A DNA stretch of 64,000 bases, from contig NZ_JAMWEM010000004.1 in NCBI RefSeq assembly GCF_024509525.1, forward strand, positions 1-64,000. The letters are read 5' to 3'. Below, in pieces: positions 1 to 9,197 of the stretch; position 1 is the stretch's first letter; each line of letters starts with the position of its first letter. The stretch is from Streptococcus suis. Its GTDB lineage: Bacteria; Bacillota; Bacilli; Lactobacillales; Streptococcaceae. The position numbers and the translations under genes are program-made. The notes beneath the pieces are model-generated. The model made no database searches. It saw nothing but the letters and a program-made list of their open reading frames with translations, and had not been told where the DNA came from.

Positions 1-78
1 TCACCCTGCACGTTTGGTTCGTCTTCTTTAATTTTCAAAGGTCTTGTCTTTACCGCTCTCTCAAGCGACAACTATATC
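1..78 (-). other. 5' leader of an rRNA operon (16S lies beyond the left edge)
   Basis: Read on the minus strand, the sequence after the second promoter carries a boxA-like CCTTTGAAAA followed by a stretch resembling the conserved streptococcal pre-16S leader (ACGAACCAAACGTGCAGGG). There is no open reading frame. Together with the two upstream consensus promoters this suggests the start of an rrn operon transcribed leftwards out of the window. The 16S itself is not present, so the assignment rests on promoter architecture and recalled leader similarity. Confidence 0.65.
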
Positions 79-107
79 AGTATATCAGAACTTTTTTCTC
101 CTGTCAA
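79..107 (-). promoter_or_regulatory. rRNA-type promoter P2
   Basis: Minus strand: TTGACA at 107-102, exactly 17 bp spacer, TATACT at 84-79. Near-perfect sigma-70 promoter, second of a tandem pair feeding the leader at 78-1. Tandem strong promoters are typical of rrn operons. Confidence 0.75.
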
Positions 108-179
108 TAACTTTTTTTAACTTTTTTAACTTTTTTTAAAAAAACTTCTTGAACGTGGGTTCTGCCTGATAGCTTGTTT

Positions 180-208
180 AGTATACTATAGGTCGCTCTC
201 CTTGTCAA
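180..208 (-). promoter_or_regulatory. rRNA-type promoter P1
   Basis: Minus strand: TTGACA at 208-203, 17 bp spacer, TATACT at 185-180. Same -35, -10 and spacing as the promoter about 100 bp downstream. It sits just after the opp operon terminator, so it starts a new unit. Confidence 0.75.
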
Positions 209-219
209 GAGGGAAAATA

Positions 220-254
220 AAAAAAATCAGAGAAACTATGACAGTTCTCTGATC
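220..254 (-). terminator. Terminator of the opp operon
   Basis: Inverted repeat ATCAGAGAACT / AGTTTCTCTGAT (one bulge) with a 5-nt loop, followed on the minus strand by a run of T. It lies directly after the oppC stop codon. Confidence 0.8.
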
Positions 255-260
255 TCTCTT

Positions 261-1163
261 TTACCCCAGTCGTTGTTTCGCATCGGCTGCACGTTGAAAA
301 GCTTGTCCAACGTAGTTAATGCATAACATCATGACGAGGATGAAAATAGCTGCTGGCAACCAAATCCAGGTTTTGTTTTCTAAAATATCTGCGTTACGAG
401 CATTAGAGATTAATGTACCCAAACTTGGGACGGTTGATGGTAACCCGAACCCGAGATAAGTTAAGGAAGTCTCTATACCGATATTTCCTGCAAAATTAAG
501 AGTTAAGTTAACGATGATTAACGAACTAAGGTTTGGTAGAATTTCCCTAAACATAATCATGAAATCACTGCTACCTAGTGTCTTTGACGCACTCACATAA
601 TCTAAACGTGCTTCTGATAATGTTCTCGTACGGAAGAGGCGCGCCTTGAAGGTCCAGTAGAAGACACTCATAATCGCTACGAAATGTACGATAGTATAAT
701 TTTTAATAACTGTTACAAACACAATAATCATCATTAGCGTTGGCAAAATCATAACAAAATCTACTATGCGCATCAGGACGCCGTCAAATCGTCCTCCATA
801 GTAACCAGAAATAATTCCTAGCGATACTCCAACGAAACTAGTAATGATAGTGATAGAAAAACCAATCAAAATAGAATTTCGAGCACCTATAATCAACTGG
901 CCAAAAATGTCTTTACCACCCTCATCTGTCCCTAGAATATGGCCATCAACACCTGGTGCCAAGTAGCGCCCCATAAGATTCACTTTCATGATTTCTTCTT
1001 GGTTGAGGAACATCGAACCGATAAATACGATTGAGAGAACAGATACCAGGATAATCAGTGACCCTAGGGCCACTTTATCTTTTAGAAATTCTCTAGCAAT
1101 GACACGAAATCCACCTGGAGGAGTAGAAGTCGTGTTGGCTTGTTTTTTATTTACTTTACTCAC
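261..1163 (-). CDS. oppC: Oligopeptide ABC transporter permease OppC
   Basis: Inner half of the membrane channel that moves peptides of several residues into the cell, paired with OppB. 300 residues: a basic N-terminal tail, one early membrane segment (about 30-52), a loop ending in LGTDEGGKDIFGQLI typical of OppC/DppC, then a five-helix BPD_transp_1 domain with the EAA loop (DYVSASKTLG...FREILPN) that docks to the ATPases. Last gene of the A-D-F-B-C cluster, 12 bp after oppB, and followed by a clear terminator. Family assignment is firm; substrate range (oligopeptides versus signalling peptides) cannot be read from sequence. Confidence 0.93.
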   Translation of the reverse strand: MSKVNKKQANTTSTPPGGFRVIAREFLKDKVALGSLIILVSVLSIVFIGSMFLNQEEIMKVNLMGRYLAPGVDGHILGTDEGGKDIFGQLIIGARNSILIGFSITIITSFVGVSLGIISGYYGGRFDGVLMRIVDFVMILPTLMMIIVFVTVIKNYTIVHFVAIMSVFYWTFKARLFRTRTLSEARLDYVSASKTLGSSDFMIMFREILPNLSSLIIVNLTLNFAGNIGIETSLTYLGFGLPSTVPSLGTLISNARNADILENKTWIWLPAAIFILVMMLCINYVGQAFQRAADAKQRLG

Positions 1164-1175
1164 TGAACTCCTCCT

Positions 1176-2132
1176 TTATTTAATACGGATACGCGGATCT
1201 ACAATACTCATAATGATATCAGATAACAAAGTACCTAGCAGGGTTGCAAAACCAAATATCAAAATCAATGCCAGAATAACACTATAGTCACGTCCAGATA
1301 AAGAAGTGATAAATAATTGCCCCATACCTGGATAAGTGAAGATTGACTCAATGAATACAGAACCACCAATCAAACCAGTTAATTCATACCCCATATATGA
1401 GGCGATTGGAAGAATTGAGTTACGGAAGATGTGGCGATTATATACAACTTTTTCCGGAACCCCTTTGGCACGAGCAGTACGTACATAATCTTGCCCTTTG
1501 GCATCAATAATCCCTGTTCTCAAATACTGAATTGTACTTGTTGTTGAAAGGATAGCCATAGTCAAAGCAGGTAATATCATATGATGTAGGCGACTAAAGA
1601 GCACCTGTATACCCTCCAAGCCCGAATCTACCGATCCACGTGTAGGGAACCACCCTAAGCTAAAACCAAATAACCAAAGCAGTAAAATCGCAAAGATAAA
1701 AACTGGTGTCGAGTAGGTTAAAAAGTTGTAAACAACGATGATACGATCAGCAATACTATTTTGGTAGCGACCTGCAATCATACCGAGCGGTAAGGCAATC
1801 AAATAGGTCAAAATCATGGTAAACAGCGACAACCAGATGGTATTATTCAACCGTTCCATAATGATACTTAAAACAGGTTGTTTAAAGACGAAACTTTGAC
1901 CGAAATCACCTTGCAAAACATTACCAATCCAACGGAAGTACTGAATGTGAATCGGATCGTAATAACCTGCCGCAATTCGTTTCTGCTCAATAATTGCTGG
2001 GTCAATAGACGGGTCAATCATACCTGTGAAGGGATCCCCCGGCATCAACTTCGCAAAGGCAAAGGCGATAATACTAAGAATGATAATTTGAGGAATCATC
2101 ATCAATAGACGACGCAATATCGTTTTCCACAT
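1176..2132 (-). CDS. oppB: Oligopeptide ABC transporter permease OppB
   Basis: Second channel subunit of the peptide importer. 318 residues with the usual OppB layout: N-terminal helix, long loop containing PGDPF, then BPD_transp_1 helices with the EAA loop DYVRTARAKG...RHIFRNSILP. The C-terminus PRIRIK is a common end for DppB/OppB proteins. It starts 2 bp after oppF, implying coupled translation. Gene order D-F-B-C matches Lactococcus opp and Bacillus app clusters rather than the A-B-C-D-F order usual in streptococci. Confidence 0.93.
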   Translation of the reverse strand: MWKTILRRLLMMIPQIIILSIIAFAFAKLMPGDPFTGMIDPSIDPAIIEQKRIAAGYYDPIHIQYFRWIGNVLQGDFGQSFVFKQPVLSIIMERLNNTIWLSLFTMILTYLIALPLGMIAGRYQNSIADRIIVVYNFLTYSTPVFIFAILLLWLFGFSLGWFPTRGSVDSGLEGIQVLFSRLHHMILPALTMAILSTTSTIQYLRTGIIDAKGQDYVRTARAKGVPEKVVYNRHIFRNSILPIASYMGYELTGLIGGSVFIESIFTYPGMGQLFITSLSGRDYSVILALILIFGFATLLGTLLSDIIMSIVDPRIRIK

Positions 2133-2134
2133 AC

Positions 2135-3082
2135 TTAGTTACCTCCTTTTTTATTTATTGGCAGGGCCACGCTGTGTGTTTCTGATACAGCTTGCAAATC
2201 AAATACACGACCATCTGCATCGTAGTAATACAATTGCTTCTCTTGGTATTCTTTTTCTGCGACTAAACGTTTTTCCTTGTTTTTCACACGGTTGACCGGA
2301 TCAATAACTGGGATTGCCGACAATAGGCGCTTCGTATAGATATGCTGTGGATTAGTATAGATATCCTTCTTGCTACCACTTTCTACAAAGCGACCACGAT
2401 ACATGATGAACAATTCATCACACATGTGTTGTACAACACCTAAGTCGTGCGAAATGAACAGGTAACTCAATTTATACTCATCCTGAATGCGTTTCATGTA
2501 GTTCAATACTTGGGCTTGAACAGAAAGATCCAAGGCTGATACTGGTTCATCTGCAATAATCAGTCGTGGATTACTTGCTAGAGCACGCGCAACACCGATA
2601 CGCTGACGCTGACCACCAGAAAACTCATGAGGATACTTAATCAGGGCATCTTCATTCAAACCGATAATATCTAACAACTCCAGAACACGTTTCCTCTCTT
2701 CTTCTGGAGACATGCGGTCAAAATTACGGAGTGGTTCTGCAATAATATCTAAAATCCGTTTTTTAGGATTAAAGCTAGAAAGAGAATCTTGGAAAATCAT
2801 TTGAACATCTCGGCTAAAGTTCCCTTTTTTCTTACGTGATTTATTGGTCACATCTTGACCTTCGTAAATAATTTGTCCGGAAGTTGCACGTTCTAAACCA
2901 ATAATGGCTTTACCAATTGTAGACTTCCCTGATCCTGATTCTCCAACTAGACCGTAGGTCTTCCCTTCTTCGAACTCAATATTGACACCATCTACAGCAT
3001 AAACATAATCTGTCACTCGGTTAAAGAAGCCACTACGAATTGGGTAATGAACTTTTAAATCTTTAACTTCAATAAATCCCAT
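2135..3082 (-). CDS. oppF: Oligopeptide ABC transporter ATP-binding protein OppF
   Basis: One of the two ATPases powering peptide import. 315 residues; Walker A GESGSGKST, Q-loop, signature SGGQRQRIG, Walker B LIIADEP and switch histidine (SHDLG) are all intact, so it should hydrolyse ATP. It has the C-terminal oligo_HPN extension seen in Opp/Dpp ATPases. Two bases separate it from oppD, and it sits directly before oppB. Confidence 0.94.
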   Translation of the reverse strand: MGFIEVKDLKVHYPIRSGFFNRVTDYVYAVDGVNIEFEEGKTYGLVGESGSGKSTIGKAIIGLERATSGQIIYEGQDVTNKSRKKKGNFSRDVQMIFQDSLSSFNPKKRILDIIAEPLRNFDRMSPEEERKRVLELLDIIGLNEDALIKYPHEFSGGQRQRIGVARALASNPRLIIADEPVSALDLSVQAQVLNYMKRIQDEYKLSYLFISHDLGVVQHMCDELFIMYRGRFVESGSKKDIYTNPQHIYTKRLLSAIPVIDPVNRVKNKEKRLVAEKEYQEKQLYYYDADGRVFDLQAVSETHSVALPINKKGGN

Positions 3083-3084
3083 TC

Positions 3085-4083
3085 TTAAGCCTCCTCTTCA
3101 AAATAAAATGTTTCATGGCAGGTACAACGCACGAAATGGTTTGGTGAAATTTCGTGCATGGTTGGATTTTCCTCGTGTGCTGATGCATCAATCCACGGAA
3201 TGCGTGGCGCAAAACGACACCCTTGACGAATCATTTTGGTAATCGGTGGTACAATCCCTTCAATAACGTGTAGTTCTCCACCTTCACCTTCTGATTGTGG
3301 GTTTGATTTCAAGAGCGAGCGTGTATAGGGGTGTTTTGGATTAGTAAAGAGCTCCTCTACTGGTGCTACTTCGACAAATTGTCCACCATACATAACGGCT
3401 ACTCTGTCAGCGGTCTCCGCCACTACACCAAGGTCGTGCGTGATGAGAATAATCCCTGAACCTGTTTCTGCTTGAATATCATTCAGAAGATCTAAAATTT
3501 GTGCTTGAATCGTTACATCCAAAGCAGTTGTTGGCTCGTCTGCAATGATAATTGGTGGTTTACATGAAAGGGCAATAGCGATGATAATACGCTGACGCAT
3601 ACCTCCTGATAATTCATGTGGGTACTGTTTAAAGGTCCGCTTAGGATTTGGAATACCTACTTGCTCTAGCAATTCTAAAACACGTTCTTTTCGTTCTGAC
3701 GCACTTAATTTTGTATGGTAGAACAAGGCCTCATCAATCTGTGCTCCAATTGTCATCAGAGGGTTCAAAGATGCCAAGGGATCTTGGAAAATCATACCAA
3801 TGTCATTTCCACGAATGGTATTATATTTGTCTTCTGCCATCCCTACCAATTCGTGGTTATCGTATTGGACGCTACCTTCAATTTTTGTATTTATAGGATT
3901 GTGTAGTCCCATAATTGTTGTTGCTAATGTTGATTTTCCACAACCTGACTCCCCTACGATTGCCAAAATTTCATTTTTATGCAGGTCTAATGAAACTCCA
4001 TCAACAGCATCAAAAAATTCGTCGCCAATCCGGAATCCGACGTGTAAATCTTTAATTTCTAAAAGCGGTTTTTCCTTACTCAC
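3085..4083 (-). CDS. oppD: Oligopeptide ABC transporter ATP-binding protein OppD
   Basis: Partner ATPase of OppF. 332 residues with Walker A GESGCGKST, signature LSGGMRQRI, Walker B IIIADEP and switch THDLG. The C-terminal tail contains GCRFAPR and a later CTCHE, the cysteine-containing region typical of OppD/DppD. A good ribosome site (AAAAGGAG) precedes the ATG. It is the first gene after an intercistronic hairpin downstream of oppA, so its level is probably set below that of the binding protein. Confidence 0.94.
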   Translation of the reverse strand: MSKEKPLLEIKDLHVGFRIGDEFFDAVDGVSLDLHKNEILAIVGESGCGKSTLATTIMGLHNPINTKIEGSVQYDNHELVGMAEDKYNTIRGNDIGMIFQDPLASLNPLMTIGAQIDEALFYHTKLSASERKERVLELLEQVGIPNPKRTFKQYPHELSGGMRQRIIIAIALSCKPPIIIADEPTTALDVTIQAQILDLLNDIQAETGSGIILITHDLGVVAETADRVAVMYGGQFVEVAPVEELFTNPKHPYTRSLLKSNPQSEGEGGELHVIEGIVPPITKMIRQGCRFAPRIPWIDASAHEENPTMHEISPNHFVRCTCHETFYFEEEA

Positions 4084-4273
4084 GCTTTTCCTCCTTTTGT
4101 TATCAGCCTGCCCACTTCGGAGCCTGCTCAGGAATCAATTTTCTATTCTTTTGAAAACAGAACATTTCTATTAGTCTATCACAAATCAGGTGTTTATGCT
4201 AGCTATTTTACTAAAAATACACCAAGAAACTCTGAAAAATGCTTGTTTCCTATTAGCTACTCTTACACATCAA

Positions 4274-4307
4274 TCTGAAAAAAGCCAACACGGTTGGCTT
4301 TTTCAGA
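4274..4307 (-). terminator. Intercistronic hairpin between oppA and oppD
   Basis: Strong stem (TCTGAAAAAGCCAAC paired with GTTGGCTTTTTTCAGA, one bulge, 3-nt loop) on the transcript, with T-rich 3' arm. It lies 23 bp after the oppA stop. Such partial terminators after a binding-protein gene commonly give excess OppA over the membrane complex; that role is inferred. Confidence 0.75.
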
Positions 4308-4330
4308 TTCGATTTTTATGACATCGATGC

Positions 4331-6112
4331 TTATTCTGCAGCAACACCTTTATCAGCTGTCAATTCCACAGTTTCCCATGAAGCTTTTGAAGCTGATCCA
4401 TAGTAACGGTCATAGTATTTCACACGTTTGTTCACAGCAACCAATGACTCAGATTCAAATGTTGGAATAGCAAATGCTTGCTCGAAGGCATATTCTTGCC
4501 ATGCCTTGTAGTTTTCAAGGTTGATTTTTTCATCAAATGATTCTGGCGACCCAATCGCATCCAAAAGTTTTGTATTCTCATCTGATACGAAGTGAGTGAA
4601 GTTGAATTTTGCATCTGCGCCATACAAACCACTTGGGTCTGGATCGTAACCAGTTGACCATCCACCAGCGTATACATCGATGTTTTGATCATTTCCTTGA
4701 AGCATATCGTAGAATGAGTTTACTTCGATTGTACGACCTGTGTAGAGTTCAACATTCAAACCAACTTCTTTCCACCATGTGAGATACTGCTGTACCAAGG
4801 TTTCATTTGCTTCTGTACGTGTACGCGCAGCGAAGGTAATCTTGAACTCTTTACCGTCTTTTCCTTCACGGATACCATCGCCATCTACGTCTTTGTAGCC
4901 AGCTTCATCTAGCAATTTGTTTGCCTTGTCTGGATCGTACGTATAACCTTTCAATTCCGTATCATGGATATCGCCGAAGAAGGAGATAATCAATGAGTTA
5001 GCTGGTTTGTAAAGGCCGTTATAGAGGCTTTCACCTGCTGTTTTGGTATCCAAGGCATATCCCATCGCTTGACGAAGTTTGACATCATTCATCTTGGCAT
5101 TTTCATTCATGACGTTTGTACCAGCTGCATCGTCATATTTACCAAGGTTGAAGGCAATGTACTCGTAGCTAGATCCGATAGAACCTGTCAATGTAATGTT
5201 TGAGAAGTCCTTGTAAGAATCCAACTGGTCGTTTGGCATTTCTGCGATATCGTAGTTACCAGCTTCCATCTCTGATACGATAGTATCTGGAGATACGATA
5301 TCCATTTTCACAGTATCCAATTTTGGCTGACCTTTGTAGTAGTTCGGATTAGCTGCAAAGGTTACAGACTCGCCGCTTACCATTTCTTTGATAGTGAATG
5401 GACCCATACCTACGTGCTTAGCTGTACGTGAGTATTCGCTCTTTTCCCAGTCTGCAACAGGGATGTCTTTGTAGATGTGTTCAGGTGCAACATAGGCTGG
5501 GACCGCTCCACCTGCGTACATCATTGAAGGAGTCATTTCTTTCATCGTCAAGACCACTGTGTAGTCATCGACTTTCTTAAGACCAGAGATGTCTGTTGCT
5601 GTGCCGTCGTGGAACTCATCCATACCTTCGATATTGGTGAAAGTATCATCATAACGGACACCAGTGTAGTCTTTGCTAGCCATTGATTTGATGGTGAAGA
5701 TGTAGTCATCAATTGTGAAGGCTTCACCGTCAGACCACTTGTAGTCTTTACCTGTCAAGGTAACCGTTACTGTCTTCTTATCTGTGTCAAATTCAACTTT
5801 TGCAAGGCCTGAATCGTCCAACTTACGGTTGCCGTCGTAGCCAAACATCGCTTCGTCAACCATCACACCAAACGTGCTATCTAGGTTGCTGTCTGTCAAC
5901 TCGTCAATCAAGAGACCAGTTGATGGCGCTGCTGATACAACTGCATAATTCAATTGACCACCTTTGATGGCTTTGCCCTCATTGGTTACTTCTGCTGGAT
6001 AGGTTGTATTTTGCTCTGCTTTTTTGTCAGATGAATTTGATCCACAAGCTGCAAGAACAGATACTGACAAGAGTGTTACTCCTGCAAGGGTAAGAAACTT
6101 AGACTTCTTCAT
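4331..6112 (-). CDS. oppA: Oligopeptide-binding lipoprotein OppA
   Basis: Surface receptor that captures peptides and passes them to OppBC. 593 residues; signal peptide with lipobox LAAC (Cys23 is the lipidated residue), a short Ser/Asn/Lys linker, then an SBP_bac_5 fold. The length suits peptide-binding members that take long peptides. First gene of the cluster; a CodY-like box lies about 90 bp upstream, fitting nutrient repression of peptide import. Peptide pheromone uptake is possible in this family but not shown here. Confidence 0.93.
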   Translation of the reverse strand: MKKSKFLTLAGVTLLSVSVLAACGSNSSDKKAEQNTTYPAEVTNEGKAIKGGQLNYAVVSAAPSTGLLIDELTDSNLDSTFGVMVDEAMFGYDGNRKLDDSGLAKVEFDTDKKTVTVTLTGKDYKWSDGEAFTIDDYIFTIKSMASKDYTGVRYDDTFTNIEGMDEFHDGTATDISGLKKVDDYTVVLTMKEMTPSMMYAGGAVPAYVAPEHIYKDIPVADWEKSEYSRTAKHVGMGPFTIKEMVSGESVTFAANPNYYKGQPKLDTVKMDIVSPDTIVSEMEAGNYDIAEMPNDQLDSYKDFSNITLTGSIGSSYEYIAFNLGKYDDAAGTNVMNENAKMNDVKLRQAMGYALDTKTAGESLYNGLYKPANSLIISFFGDIHDTELKGYTYDPDKANKLLDEAGYKDVDGDGIREGKDGKEFKITFAARTRTEANETLVQQYLTWWKEVGLNVELYTGRTIEVNSFYDMLQGNDQNIDVYAGGWSTGYDPDPSGLYGADAKFNFTHFVSDENTKLLDAIGSPESFDEKINLENYKAWQEYAFEQAFAIPTFESESLVAVNKRVKYYDRYYGSASKASWETVELTADKGVAAE

Positions 6113-6200
6113 AAAACACCTCTATTTTCTTTTTCTTTGACACCTAATAGTATGTCATTACAAAATTCATTATATCATAATTTTTTCTTAAATAAAGTCT

Positions 6201-6215
6201 TTTTGTCAGAAAATT
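6201..6215 (-). promoter_or_regulatory. CodY-like box upstream of oppA
   Basis: On the minus strand AATTTTCTGACAAAA matches the CodY consensus AATTTTCWGAAAATT at 12 of 15 positions. It lies upstream of a TATAAT (about 6170) that could serve oppA. CodY repression of peptide transporters is well established in Lactococcus and streptococci; operation here is inferred. Confidence 0.5.
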
Positions 6216-6268
6216 TTGTAAAAAAGATTACCGCACCTATTTTCTATTCATTTACATACCTCCTTTCA

Positions 6269-6297
6269 TTCTTTTTATTGTTTTTCTGTGTTATAAT
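6269..6297 (+). promoter_or_regulatory. Promoter of the DacA-like gene
   Basis: TTCTTT at 6269-6274, 17 bp spacer, perfect TATAAT at 6292-6297, 32 bp upstream of the ATG at 6329. The -35 is weak. Confidence 0.55.
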
Positions 6298-6328
6298 GAA
6301 CAAAAGATTAGAAAAATAGGAGTTAAAA

Positions 6329-7573
6329 ATGAAAAAAATCCTCCTCATCATTACAGGAGTTCTCTTACTTATTTCAGTGTCCGGCCCTGCCATTTTTGCC
6401 GAAGAGTATAGCGCCGAGGCCTCTCATGCGCTTGCTGTTGAAGCTACTACTGGAAAAGTTCTCTACGAAAAAGAAGCGCAAACACCTGTTGCTATCGGTT
6501 CTATAACAAATCTGCTCACTGCTTACCTTGTCTATGAGGCAATTGAAAATGGGGATTTTGCGATGGATAGTCAAGCCGATATATCAGAATACCCTTATAA
6601 TCTAAGTATCACTTCTCCAGTTGCAAATGTGAGCTTCGCATCGCAATCTTATACTGTCAAACAACTATTACAGGCTTCGTTGCTAAGCTCAGCTAGCAGC
6701 GCCAGCATTGCTCTTGCCGAAAAGGTGGCTGGAAACGAGCAGAAATTCGTTGACTTGATGCGTGAAAAACTAGAAAGCTGGGGAATTTCTGATGCAACCA
6801 TTGTTAATGCGTCTGGGGTCAACAACAGCTATTTAGGGGATGCTCGCTATCCAGGTAGTAGCGAGACTGATGAAAACAAACTGAGCGCTACTGCTGTTGC
6901 TATCATCGCATATCATTTATTAAAGGACTATCCACAGGTTCTAGAGATTACTGCTATGACTTCCTACGATTTTTCTGGAATCACCTACTCCAACTCTAAT
7001 CTGATGTTAAAAAATATGGCCTATAGCCGAAATGGGGTAGATGGTTTAAAAACAGGAACAACAGATTCCTCAGGTGCTAGTTTCGTCGCTACTTCTTACG
7101 AAAATAACATGCGGGTTATCACTGTTATTTTAAACGCTACTGATGGTCAGGAAAATCCAGACAATCGATTTGTTGCGACTAACAATTTGCTCAATTATGT
7201 CTATAAATACTTTAGCTTAGAAGAATTGGTGTCCGAAGGAAAATCTTATAATAAGAGCAAGGTGCCTGTCTTCAACGGCAGAAGCGCAACAAGCCCTGCT
7301 GTAGCAGCGAATGATTTATATGTCATCCGTCGCAATAAGAATACTGAACCAACCTTAGCAACCTTTACTAGCCTCCAAACAAATTTCGAGGCACCCTTGA
7401 AAAAAGGTAGTGTAATCGGAACATTACAATTAAATGATACAGATTTGATAGGGCAAGGCTATATTGTCGAGCAACCCAGCATCGATATGCTTGCTCCTAA
7501 AACAGTAACAGAAGCGCACTGGCCCGTTTCCTGGTGGAATCATTTTGTTCGCTATGTGAATGAAAATTTATAA
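6329..7573 (+). CDS. DacA/PBP3-like D,D-carboxypeptidase homologue with altered catalytic motifs
   Basis: 414 residues with the full layout of a streptococcal DacA (peptidase S11): signal peptide cleaved near AIFA-24, penicillin-binding domain to about 290, PBP5-type C-terminal beta domain, and an amphipathic end (WWNHFVRYVNENL) for membrane attachment. In active enzymes SxxK holds the nucleophile and its general-base Lys, and SxN assists. Here SxxK reads S58-I-T-N61 (codon AAT) and SxN reads S121-A-S123; only KTG (241-243) is intact. The bulk of the fold is well conserved and the frame is open, so it is a candidate pseudo-enzyme rather than a wreck. Alone on the plus strand between opp and suf. 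Confidence 0.9.
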   Translation: MKKILLIITGVLLLISVSGPAIFAEEYSAEASHALAVEATTGKVLYEKEAQTPVAIGSITNLLTAYLVYEAIENGDFAMDSQADISEYPYNLSITSPVANVSFASQSYTVKQLLQASLLSSASSASIALAEKVAGNEQKFVDLMREKLESWGISDATIVNASGVNNSYLGDARYPGSSETDENKLSATAVAIIAYHLLKDYPQVLEITAMTSYDFSGITYSNSNLMLKNMAYSRNGVDGLKTGTTDSSGASFVATSYENNMRVITVILNATDGQENPDNRFVATNNLLNYVYKYFSLEELVSEGKSYNKSKVPVFNGRSATSPAVAANDLYVIRRNKNTEPTLATFTSLQTNFEAPLKKGSVIGTLQLNDTDLIGQGYIVEQPSIDMLAPKTVTEAHWPVSWWNHFVRYVNENL

Positions 7574-7595
7574 ATTAGCTTCTTAATAGATAAAA

Positions 7596-7631
7596 AAAGA
7601 ACACAGATTCCTTTTAGAGTCTGTGTTCTTT
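7596..7631. terminator. Bidirectional terminator between the DacA-like gene and suf
   Basis: AAAGAACACAGA / TCTGTGTTCTTT, 12-bp perfect stem with a 12-nt loop. T-rich on both strands, stronger on minus. It serves the convergent DacA-like gene and sufB. Confidence 0.8.
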
Positions 7632-7691
7632 TATATAAAACCGCTTTGTAGTAATTTGGTGGGAGGCCTGGAATTGTTATAAGGTTATAAA

Positions 7692-7795
7692 GAAGAGCGA
7701 CCGCCGTCGCTCTCTATTTCCCACCTCGGTTGGAGATTTTTAGGCTTTTAGCAAACTCATGTTTGCTAAATTGCCAAAAATCTAACCAACCGAGC
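7692..7795 (-). other. Stem-loops at the 3' end of the suf operon
   Basis: A short perfect hairpin (AGAGCGA/TCGCTCT, 7694-7713) and a long imperfect one (CTCGGTTGG... at 7725 pairing with CCAACCGAG at 7786-7794, with inner arms TTTAGCAAAC/GTTTGCTAAA). The long stem includes the sufB stop codon. Neither has a proper T-run on the minus strand, so mRNA stabilisation is as likely as termination. Confidence 0.55.
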
Positions 7796-9197
7796 CCTCC
7801 ATCTCATAGGCAATCAGTCTGTTGAGTTCGACTGCGTATTCCATTGGGAGTTCTTTGGTGAATGGTTCGACAAAGCCCATGACAATCATCTCTGTAGCTT
7901 CGGACTCGGACAACCCTCGGCTCATGAGGTAGTAGAGCTGTTCTTCTGAGATTTTTGATACTTTGGCTTCGTGTTCAAGAGCTACTTGTGAGTTGTGGAT
8001 TTCATTAAATGGAATGGTATCTGATTTGGAAATATCATCCATAATAATGGTATCACACTCGATGTGGCTGATTGACTTAGCTGAGTTTTTAGCAAAAGTC
8101 ACTTGACCACGGTAGTTGACTTCTCCACCGCCACGGGCAATGGATTTGGATACGATAGACGATGAAGTCCGCGGTGCATTGTGAATCATCTTAGCTCCGG
8201 TATCCTGCACCTGACCCTTGTTAGCAAAGGCAATGGACAACATGGTTCCACGTGCTCCTTCGCCTTCTAGGTAAACCGCTGGGTATTTCATGGTTGTCTT
8301 AGCACCAAGGTTGCCGTCAATCCACTCAACGGTGGCATTTTTCTCAGCACGGGCACGTTTGGTTACCAAGTTATAAACGTTGTCAGACCAGTTCTGAATG
8401 GTCGTGTAACGCATATAGGCACCTTCATGGGCGATGATTTCCACAATAGCAGCGTGGAGGCTGGCCGTTGAGTAGGTCGGAGCGGTACAGCCTTCTACGT
8501 AGTGAACACTTGCCCCTTCATCTACGATGATAAGGGTGCGTTCAAACTGACCTGTCCCCTCATTGTTGATACGGAAATAGGTTTGGAGTGGAATATCCAA
8601 TTTAACGCCTTTTGGTACGTAGATGAAGGTTCCACCTGACCAAACCGCTGAGTTGAGGGCAGCCAGTTTATTGTCTGACGGCGGAACAAGTTTTCCAAAG
8701 TACTTTTTGAAGAGTTCTGGGTGTTCCTTGAGAGCCGTGTCGGTATCTGTAAAGATAATGCCGTGCTTGTCGTACTCTTCTTTCATGTTGTGGTAGACCA
8801 CTTCCGATTCGTACTGGGCAGAAGCACCTGCCAGGTAAGCACGCTCGGCTTCTGGAATCCCGATGCGTTCAAAGGTTTCCTTGATTTTGTCTGGCACATC
8901 GTCCCAGCTGCGTGCTGGCTTATCCGACGGTTTTTGATAATAAACAATATCATCAAAATCCAGTTCAGACAAATCGGCTCCCCAAGTCTGCATAGGCATT
9001 TTCTTGAAGGTTTGGTAGGATTTCAACCGGAATTCCAACATCCATTCAGGCTCGCCTTTGATACGGGACATTTCACGAATGACTTCTTCGTTCAAGCCCT
9101 TACCAGTTGAAGCCACTAGTTCCACGTTCTCGTCATGGAAACCGAATTTGTATTCCCCAAGGTCAATCGGGGTTGGTTCAATTCTTTCTTCTGACAT
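7782..9197 (-). CDS. sufB: Fe-S cluster scaffold protein SufB
   Basis: Core of the SufBCD scaffold where sulfur and iron are assembled into clusters. 471 residues from the ATG at 9197, the family's usual length; a longer frame back to 9266 adds an unrelated leader and was not used. C-terminal beta-helix ending with the conserved [20 protein letters not shown] region shared with SufD. The ribosome site (AAGGGG) is distant from the ATG, and a 450-bp hairpin-rich gap separates sufB from sufU, so it may have its own signals although it is the last gene of the operon. Confidence 0.93.
   Translation of the reverse strand: MSEERIEPTPIDLGEYKFGFHDENVELVASTGKGLNEEVIREMSRIKGEPEWMLEFRLKSYQTFKKMPMQTWGADLSELDFDDIVYYQKPSDKPARSWDDVPDKIKETFERIGIPEAERAYLAGASAQYESEVVYHNMKEEYDKHGIIFTDTDTALKEHPELFKKYFGKLVPPSDNKLAALNSAVWSGGTFIYVPKGVKLDIPLQTYFRINNEGTGQFERTLIIVDEGASVHYVEGCTAPTYSTASLHAAIVEIIAHEGAYMRYTTIQNWSDNVYNLVTKRARAEKNATVEWIDGNLGAKTTMKYPAVYLEGEGARGTMLSIAFANKGQVQDTGAKMIHNAPRTSSSIVSKSIARGGGEVNYRGQVTFAKNSAKSISHIECDTIIMDDISKSDTIPFNEIHNSQVALEHEAKVSKISEEQLYYLMSRGLSESEATEMIVMGFVEPFTKELPMEYAVELNRLIAYEMEGSVG

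Noticed and set aside
988-1287. Plus-strand frame of 99 codons inside oppB/oppC
   Set aside because: Shadow of two well-supported genes on the other strand; no ribosome site and no recognisable protein.
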